DNA of 12,462 nucleotides from NCBI GenBank assembly GCA_947458575.1, contig CANHBE010000049.1, positions 1-12,462 on the forward strand. The letters run 5' to 3'. Shown here in pieces: positions 8,135 to 12,462 of the stretch. Origin of the DNA: Flavobacteriaceae bacterium. Lineage in GTDB: Bacteria; Bacteroidota; Bacteroidia; Flavobacteriales; Flavobacteriaceae. The notes under the pieces are model-generated. The model saw nothing but the letters and a program-made list of their open reading frames with translations, ran no database searches and was not told the origin of the DNA. Each line of letters opens with the position of its first letter. The first letter of the stretch is position 1. Position numbers and translations under genes: made by a program.

Positions 8135-8469
8135 TGAAACTGCTTTTTGATGCCAATATTTCTTGGCGTATTTTGAAGTTTATAAAGGATGACTTTCCGA
8201 GTTGTTTTCATGTCAAAGATATTCCTTTGAAACAACCCGTAACAGATCGCGAAATATGGGATTTTGCAAAAGAGAATAACTTCACCATAATTACTCACGA
8301 TGACGATTTTGAAAAACTGATACTTCAAAAAAGTATTCCTCCAAAAGTCATCATTTTGAAATCGTTCAATCGAAACACCAACCAAATTGCTTCCACTTTA
8401 CTTTCGAAAAAAGAAATTATTGAAAGTTTTGTATCCAATGAAGACCTAATGATTTTAGAAATTTATTAA
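8134..8469 (+). CDS. DUF5615 PIN-like toxin nuclease (VapC-like)
   Basis: The 111-residue protein fits the DUF5615 (Mut7-C-like, PIN-related) family. It begins MKLLFDANIS, with acidic Asp6 and Asn8. It has TDREIWDFA (37-45) with Asp38 and Glu40, then THDDDF (54-59) with Asp56-58, then PPKVIIL (69-75). These acidic positions would coordinate metal in a PIN-like active site, so the nuclease appears intact. The usual family motif is T-x-D-x-D-F; here it reads T-H-D-D-D-F. As the second gene of the pair it would be a ribonuclease held inactive by the DUF433 partner. The RNA target cannot be read from sequence. It starts inside the antitoxin stop codon. It shows no obvious terminator of its own, and the hairpin just downstream works better for the opposite strand. 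Confidence 0.88.
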   Translation: MKLLFDANISWRILKFIKDDFPSCFHVKDIPLKQPVTDREIWDFAKENNFTIITHDDDFEKLILQKSIPPKVIILKSFNRNTNQIASTLLSKKEIIESFVSNEDLMILEIY

Positions 8470-8471
8470 AC

Positions 8472-8497
8472 AAAAAAGCACCTCCATGAAGATGCTT
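8472..8497 (-). terminator. Terminator of the minus-strand block ending in obg
   Basis: On the minus strand AAGCATCT (8497-8490) pairs with AGGTGCTT (8483-8476) as an 8-bp stem with one G-U pair and a 6-nt loop, followed by a T run into 8472. It lies 58 nt past the obg stop. On the plus strand the stem has a mismatch and no T tail, so it is a poor terminator for the toxin gene. Confidence 0.75.
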
Positions 8498-8555
8498 CAG
8501 TTATTAACCATTAATTAGCTTTGCTCAGTTCGGCTCGAGCTTCGGGTGTAAATTA

Positions 8556-9557
8556 TTAATCATTCAACATGCTCCACAACTTATCCTTCAATTCAACCAA
8601 GCCCTGTTGAGCCACTGATGAGATAAACAAATACGGAATATTCTTGAAATCTTTATCCAACTGTATTTTCAGCTCTGCTTTCAATTCATCATCGAGCATA
8701 TCGCATTTTGAAATTACTAGCATACGCTCTTTATCTAACATCTCCGGATTGTATTTCGCAAGTTCGTTCACCAAAATATCATATTCTGCTTTGATGTCCG
8801 GCGTATCTACAGGAACTAAAAACAGTAAAGTCGAATTGCGCTCGATATGTCGCAAGAAATAATGACCCAATCCTTTACCTTCAGCTGCGCCTTCGATAAT
8901 TCCCGGTATGTCAGCAATTACAAACGATTGAAAATCGCGATAGGCCACAATCCCCAGATTGGGCTTCAAAGTCGTAAACGGATAATCAGCAATTTTTGGT
9001 TTTGCGGAAGTCAATACCGACAAGAGCGTCGATTTTCCCGCATTTGGAAAACCAACCAAACCGACGTCTGCCAGAACTTTTAGTTCTAGGACAACGTCCA
9101 TTTCTAAGCCCGGTAATCCGGGTTGTGCATACCGAGGTGTTTGGTTTGTTGAACTCCTGAAATGCCAATTACCGAGACCGCCTTTGCCGCCTTGTGCTAG
9201 TATTTTCTTTTCTCCGTCTTCGGTTATTTCGAATAGAATTTCATTGGTTTCTTTATCGCGAACAACCGTACCGAGTGGCACTTCAATAATTTTATCTTCT
9301 CCATCTGCTCCTGTACTTCTATCACTTCCGCCATCGCCGCCGTGACCTGCTTTGATATGACGGGCAAATTTTAAGTGAAATAAAGTCCAAAGTCCTTTGT
9401 TGCCAACCAAGTACACATGACCGCCACGACCACCATCACCGCCGTCCGGACCGCCTTTTTCGATAAATTTCTCGCGGTGCAAATGGGTAGAACCCTTTCC
9501 TCCTTTTCCGGAAGAGACGAATATTTTTACGTAGTCTACGAAGTTGCCTTCAGTCAT
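8556..9557 (-). CDS. obg: Obg/CgtA family ribosome-associated GTPase
   Basis: Essential GTPase linked to late 50S subunit assembly and stress control. The 333-residue protein has a glycine-rich Obg fold at residues 1-160 (SGKGGKGS, GGPDGGDGGRGG, GHGGDGG) and a G domain after it: G1 GFPNAGKST (169-177), G2 Thr195-Thr196 in YPFTTLKPNLG, G3 DIPG (216-219), G4 SKCD (283-286) and G5 SSVAQ (313-317). G4 has Ser where NKxD is canonical. It ends soon after the G domain and so lacks the C-terminal OCT domain of some longer homologues. The start MTEGNFVDYVKI is the usual N-terminus of the family. The 69-nt gap to the upstream CNNM-type gene contains no terminator and only a weak TAAATTG box, so co-transcription is likely. 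Confidence 0.97.
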   Translation of the reverse strand: MTEGNFVDYVKIFVSSGKGGKGSTHLHREKFIEKGGPDGGDGGRGGHVYLVGNKGLWTLFHLKFARHIKAGHGGDGGSDRSTGADGEDKIIEVPLGTVVRDKETNEILFEITEDGEKKILAQGGKGGLGNWHFRSSTNQTPRYAQPGLPGLEMDVVLELKVLADVGLVGFPNAGKSTLLSVLTSAKPKIADYPFTTLKPNLGIVAYRDFQSFVIADIPGIIEGAAEGKGLGHYFLRHIERNSTLLFLVPVDTPDIKAEYDILVNELAKYNPEMLDKERMLVISKCDMLDDELKAELKIQLDKDFKNIPYLFISSVAQQGLVELKDKLWSMLND

Positions 9558-9626
9558 AATTTTTGTTGTTGGTTATTGGTTCTCGTTTGTCGGTTTACTG
9601 ACTGGCAACAGAAAACTAACGACAAT

Positions 9627-10901
9627 TTAAACCCTTAACGATTTCACCATCACCTTATCTATTTTCACACCGTCCATGTCGATGACTTCCAATTCGAATT
9701 TTTGCCAAATGAGTTTCTCACCTTGTTTGGGTATACGAGACAATTCAGTCATGATCAGACCGCTTACGGTATTCACTTCATAATCGTTTGTCAATTCATC
9801 TAAATCGAAATACGTCAAGAAGTCATGCAGCGAATAATGTCCATCGACAAGCCAAGTCCCATCTTCACGGGCAATAAGTTGGAAATCTTCTTTATAGAAG
9901 TCGGCTGCATCACCAACCAAAGCTTCAAGAATATCATTTAAGGTAATCACGCCTTGAAACACGCCATACTCATCCGACACAAAGGCGTAATGAATACCAC
10001 TTTTCTTGAAATTTTCCAACGCTTTATAGGCAGTGGTTTGTTCCATGATAAATGGCGCCTCGGTCATGATCGATTTGAGATTAAAGTTGGTTTCTTCAAA
10101 ATGCGCGAAAATGCTCTTCAAATTGACTACGCCAATGATGTCATCGAAATTCTTCTCATAGACCGGATAAATAGAATGTAATTCTTTAAGCATTAATTCT
10201 CTCACTTGATTTTTATCGGCATGCAACGGAAGAAAAACCACCGATTTGCGATGCGTCATCAGAGAATTGACTTTGCGGTCTCCGATATGAAAAACTCGCT
10301 CAACAATATCTTGCTCAATTTCCTGCACTTCACCGCCTTCTGTTCCTTCCTTTATAATCGCTTTGATTTCTTCTTCGGTAACCTTGCCGTCTGCGCTGGG
10401 TTTGATGTGAAATACTTTGAGTAAGAATTCTGTCGATATCGTCAGAAGCCAGATGAATGGCGCTGTTAAAATTGAAACCCATTTCATCGGCACTGCTACC
10501 GCTTTTGCTATAGATTCTGGATAATTCAAGCCGATACGTTTGGGTAAAAGTTCGCCCAAAACCAATGAGAAAAAAGTTAGTGTTATCACTACAATTCCGA
10601 CGGCAATCGACTCTGCAAAAGGCTTAGTAGCTTCGAAACCTTCTACAAAAGCTTGAACGTCGGCCGTGATTTTGTCCCCGCTAAAAATACCTGTCAAAAT
10701 CCCAATTAAAGTAATTCCGATTTGAACCGTAGAAAGAAATTTGTTGGGCGAATTGGCCAAGTCTAATGCCGTTTTCGCACTGTCGTTTCCTTTTTTCGCA
10801 GCAGTCTCCAATCTGTTCTTGCGTGCCGAAATCAAAGCGATTTCCGACATCGAAAAGATACCGTTGAGGAGAATTAGAAAAATAATGATTAGTATTTCCA
10901 A
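9627..10901 (-). CDS. CNNM/CorC (HlyC) family transporter-like protein with CBS pair, TTG start
   Basis: A 424-residue inner-membrane protein of the DUF21-CBS-CorC_HlyC architecture. Hydrophobic segments lie near 1-22, 58-78, 98-122 and 138-164, with the conserved LGELLPKRIGL (115-125). Two CBS domains (about 214-272 and 278-330) may sense adenine nucleotides. A CorC-type C-terminal domain runs from about 342 to 422. Family members are linked to Mg2+/Co2+ efflux or resistance; the substrate here is unknown. The start codon is TTG (10901-10899). There is no in-frame ATG upstream before a stop, and the first internal ATG (codon 18) would remove most of the first membrane helix, E-I-L-I-I-I-F-L-I-L-L-N-G-I-F. 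The gene lies between adk and obg, 188 nt after adk, and repeat copy C fills that gap. Confidence 0.93.
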   Translation of the reverse strand: MEILIIIFLILLNGIFSMSEIALISARKNRLETAAKKGNDSAKTALDLANSPNKFLSTVQIGITLIGILTGIFSGDKITADVQAFVEGFEATKPFAESIAVGIVVITLTFFSLVLGELLPKRIGLNYPESIAKAVAVPMKWVSILTAPFIWLLTISTEFLLKVFHIKPSADGKVTEEEIKAIIKEGTEGGEVQEIEQDIVERVFHIGDRKVNSLMTHRKSVVFLPLHADKNQVRELMLKELHSIYPVYEKNFDDIIGVVNLKSIFAHFEETNFNLKSIMTEAPFIMEQTTAYKALENFKKSGIHYAFVSDEYGVFQGVITLNDILEALVGDAADFYKEDFQLIAREDGTWLVDGHYSLHDFLTYFDLDELTNDYEVNTVSGLIMTELSRIPKQGEKLIWQKFELEVIDMDGVKIDKVMVKSLRV

Positions 10902-10975
10902 GGTTTGTTGTTGCGTTACTTAATCGTTGATGCGTTTCATCGTGAAACTGTCTTCTAAAACTAATTCGATTGCCC

Positions 10976-11083
10976 TAGCCCGGATGGCAGTGGAAATCAT
11001 TTTTCTTGCCTCGACAACTACCGATTGTTTGGTTGCTTTGTTGGCAAGAAAAATATTGCAGCGGACAGCCGGAATAGCTTCTA
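10976..11083 (+). repeat. Flavobacterial intergenic repeat element, copy C
   Basis: The left end TAGCCCGGATGGCAGTGG (10976-10993) and the right end GCAGCGGACAGCCGG (11058-11072) share the conserved ends of copies A and B. Between them lies a perfect 12-bp inverted repeat, ATTTTTCTTGCC (10999-11010) and GGCAAGAAAAAT (11043-11054), with a 32-nt loop. It sits directly after the adk stop codon (11090) and is antisense to the operon. Its hairpin lacks a T tail on the minus strand, so it is not a standard terminator. It could still slow polymerase or stabilise the upstream hpt-adk mRNA. Confidence 0.78.
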
Positions 11084-11089
11084 AAAAAA

Positions 11090-11662
11090 TTATAATGAAT
11101 CGATTATATGACTTAATCTGACCGTTATTTCTTCTATAGAACCGATGCCATTTACCGCATGAAATTTCCCTTGCGTTTGATAATAACTCATTAAAGGCGC
11201 GGTTTTTTGGTTGTATTCTTCGTATCGATTTCGAATTTTTTCTTCGTCTTGATCGTCTGGCCTTCCTGATGTTTTTCCGCGTTCTAGCAGTCGTTTCACC
11301 AAGATTTCGTCATCAGCTTCTAATGCGATGGTAGCAGTGATGGTTTGACTTTTCGATTCCAAAAAGGCATCGAGCGCTTCTGCTTGAGCGATTGTTCTGG
11401 GAAAACCGTCGAATAAAAATCCGCTGGACTGAGGATTCTTATCTACTTCACTTTGCAACATTTGAATCGTGACCGCATCCGGAACCAAGTCGCCTTTGTC
11501 CATGTATGTCTTTGCTAATTTCCCGAGTTCAGTTTCGTTTTTGATATTATATCGGAAAATGTCGCCTGTCGACAAATGGGTTAAATTGTATTTCTCTTTT
11601 AAAAATTCAGCTTGTGTACCTTTTCCTGCACCTGGTTTTCCGAAAAGAACGATATTAATCAT
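11090..11662 (-). CDS. adk: Adenylate kinase
   Basis: Catalyses ATP + AMP = 2 ADP in the cytoplasm, balancing adenine nucleotide pools. The 190-residue protein has the P-loop GKPGAGKGT (8-16), the AMP-site segment STGDIFR (31-37), DGFPRT (85-90), and the lid-region arginines ERGKTSGRPDD (127-137) and R144/R146. The lid is short and has no Cys4 zinc-binding insert, so this is the short-lid form at ordinary length. The ATG at 11662 immediately precedes the beta strand INIVLF. It follows hpt by 42 nt with no terminator, so the two are very probably co-transcribed. Repeat copy C begins 7 nt after its stop codon. Confidence 0.97.
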   Translation of the reverse strand: MINIVLFGKPGAGKGTQAEFLKEKYNLTHLSTGDIFRYNIKNETELGKLAKTYMDKGDLVPDAVTIQMLQSEVDKNPQSSGFLFDGFPRTIAQAEALDAFLESKSQTITATIALEADDEILVKRLLERGKTSGRPDDQDEEKIRNRYEEYNQKTAPLMSYYQTQGKFHAVNGIGSIEEITVRLSHIIDSL

Positions 11663-11704
11663 TGTAAAAAAGTTGTGTGTTATGGGTTATTGGATGTAGG
11701 TTTT

Positions 11705-12235
11705 CTATTCTGCGAGTTGGTAAATATCTTTTAGGTTTCGTCCTAATCCGTCGTAATCTAGACCAAAACCGACGATAAATTTGTTTGGAATTCTAATTCC
11801 TACATAATCTAGTTTGATGTCTTTTTTATAGACCTCAGGTTTCAAGAATAAGGTGGCAATCTTCAGATGCTTTACCTTTTGTTCTTTAAAAATGGCTTTA
11901 AGTTCTTCTACAGTATTGCCTGTATCAACGATGTCTTCTACAATGACTACTGTTCTTCCTTCTAGATTATGATTGATTCCGATGAGTTGTTTCACGTCAT
12001 TGGATGACTGTGTTCCTTCATAGGAAGCCATTTTGACGAAACTCACTTCGCACATCCCGCGATAGTGTTTCATCAAATCGGACAAAACCATAAAAGAACC
12101 ATTCAAAACGCCAATAAAAACAGGTACTTCATCGAAGAAATCATCATCCATTTGTTTGGCCATGTTGGAAATCGCAAAATCTATTTCCTCACCTGAAATG
12201 AACGGAACAAAATGCTTATCATGAAGTTGTATCAT
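11705..12235 (-). CDS. hpt: Hypoxanthine phosphoribosyltransferase
   Basis: Purine-salvage enzyme that joins hypoxanthine (often also guanine) to PRPP to give IMP or GMP. With the start at 12235 it is 176 residues, normal for the bacterial family. It has GVLNGSFMV (42-50), the flexible-loop segment SFVKMASYEG (65-74), the PRPP motif VEDIVDTGNT (99-108) and a purine-site region FIVGFGLDYDGLGRN (153-167). An in-frame ATG exists at 12370. I reject it because the added 45 residues have no family counterpart, and because the best -7 box (12263-12256) lies inside that extension and 20 nt upstream of the ATG at 12235. It is the first gene of the hpt-adk block; salvage-derived AMP then becomes a substrate for adk. 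Confidence 0.95.
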   Translation of the reverse strand: MIQLHDKHFVPFISGEEIDFAISNMAKQMDDDFFDEVPVFIGVLNGSFMVLSDLMKHYRGMCEVSFVKMASYEGTQSSNDVKQLIGINHNLEGRTVVIVEDIVDTGNTVEELKAIFKEQKVKHLKIATLFLKPEVYKKDIKLDYVGIRIPNKFIVGFGLDYDGLGRNLKDIYQLAE

Positions 12236-12255
12236 TATTTTATTTTTATAAAGTG

Positions 12256-12263
12256 CAAATTTA
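12256..12263 (-). promoter_or_regulatory. hpt: Probable -7 box of the hpt promoter
   Basis: On the minus strand TAAATTTG matches TAnnTTTG exactly and lies 20 nt upstream of the hpt ATG at 12235. A TTG (12282-12280) lies 16 nt further upstream and is a slightly close -33 candidate. This supports the short hpt start and gives a leader of roughly a dozen bases. Confidence 0.6.
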
Positions 12264-12340
12264 GTAAAGTAATCAGTAGCAAGTAGTACGTCGTGAGACC
12301 TTTTTTGTAAAAAAGTAAGAATTCCAAATTGAATCTTCTT

Positions 12341-12348
12341 TATCTTTG
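12341..12348 (+). promoter_or_regulatory. Possible -7 box for a rightward gene beyond the window
   Basis: TATCTTTG on the plus strand is an exact TAnnTTTG match, followed by GTGCTGCTC. It would transcribe through the right-edge repeats towards a gene outside the window, divergent from hpt. No TTG stands at the preferred -33 spacing. Confidence 0.4.
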
Positions 12349-12374
12349 TGCTGCTCAAATTCATCAGCATTACG

Positions 12375-12408
12375 CGAGCGAAGCGACTGCACGAGACCTT
12401 TAAAAAAC
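12375..12408. repeat. Right-edge 34-nt repeat, unit 1
   Basis: The unit starts CGAGCGAAGCGACTGC and ends GAGACCTTTAAAAAAC. It differs from unit 2 (12429-12462) at a single base, C versus T just before GAGACC. The first half contains the self-complementary stretch CGCTTCG/CGAAGCG. A 10-nt piece, TGAGACCTTT, also occurs at 12294-12303, which may be a decayed copy. Confidence 0.75.
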
Positions 12409-12428
12409 AATAACAAAGACGAATGACA

Positions 12429-12462
12429 CGAGCGAAGCGACTGCATGAGACCTTTAAAAAAC
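12429..12462. repeat. Right-edge 34-nt repeat, unit 2 (at window end)
   Basis: This near-identical second unit begins 54 nt after unit 1 and reaches the last base, so the array may continue. The 20-nt spacer contains ACAAAGACGAATG. Because 54 is a multiple of three, both units read in the same plus frame as T-R-A-K-R-L-H-E-T-F-K-K. Unit 1 is followed by Q-stop, and unit 2 is preceded by ATG (12423). Confidence 0.75.

Noticed and set aside
8059..8385. 108-codon minus-strand ORF opposite the toxin-antitoxin genes
   Set aside because: It is fully antisense to two well-matched family members and has no recognisable motif, so it is a shadow.
8499..8555. GC-richer stretch with GGCTCGAGC between the terminator and the obg stop
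   Set aside because: It contains only a short palindrome, with no conserved ends of the intergenic element and no ORF.
12236..12370. 45-residue N-terminal extension of hpt from the ATG at 12370
   Set aside because: It has no family counterpart, covers the best promoter box (12263-12256), and would make the protein longer than the usual ~176 residues.
12375..12462. CRISPR array
   Set aside because: Only two units and a single 20-nt spacer are visible, with no cas genes. The GC-rich/A-rich unit resembles an intergenic repeat more than a CRISPR repeat.

Overview
The window looks like chromosomal DNA of a member of the Bacteroidota, most likely Flavobacteriia and close to Flavobacterium. Four things point there. 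A giant surface protein ends in a type IX secretion (T9SS) sorting domain. There is a family S46 dipeptidyl-peptidase. Genes start without Shine-Dalgarno sequences but with TAnnTTTG-type -7 boxes. Intergenic regions carry a repeat with TAGCCC...GATGGCAG...CAGCGGACAGC ends that I recognise from Flavobacterium genomes. This assignment comes from reading motifs, not from a database search.

Layout. Positions 1-4998 (+) hold the C-terminal part of a very large, asparagine-rich beta-helix adhesin-like protein that runs off the left edge. A convergent gap (4999-5370) holds one terminator for each neighbour and repeat copy A. Positions 5371-7521 (-) encode a secreted S46 peptidase, probably DPP7-like. 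A divergent gap (7522-7903) holds repeat copy B in the opposite orientation, bracketed by an exact 13-nt direct repeat. Positions 7904-8469 (+) encode an overlapping DUF433/DUF5615 pair, a VapBC-like toxin-antitoxin module.

From 8556 to 12235 everything is on the minus strand, in transcription order hpt, adk, a CNNM/CorC-type membrane protein, obg. This is a purine-salvage and nucleotide-energy block ending in a ribosome-associated GTPase. The CNNM-type gene and repeat copy C interrupt the otherwise compact hpt-adk-obg order. The hpt promoter has a good -7 box, and a hairpin with a T tract ends the block after obg. Beyond hpt, the last 90 bases hold two near-identical 34-nt units 54 nt apart, probably upstream of a rightward gene outside the window.

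Housekeeping genes dominate. The accessory material is the adhesin, the toxin-antitoxin module and the three copies of the intergenic element. I found no transposase, CRISPR array, tRNA or rRNA. I see no clearly new multi-gene system. The least explained signals are the repeat family with its flanking duplication and the right-edge repeat.
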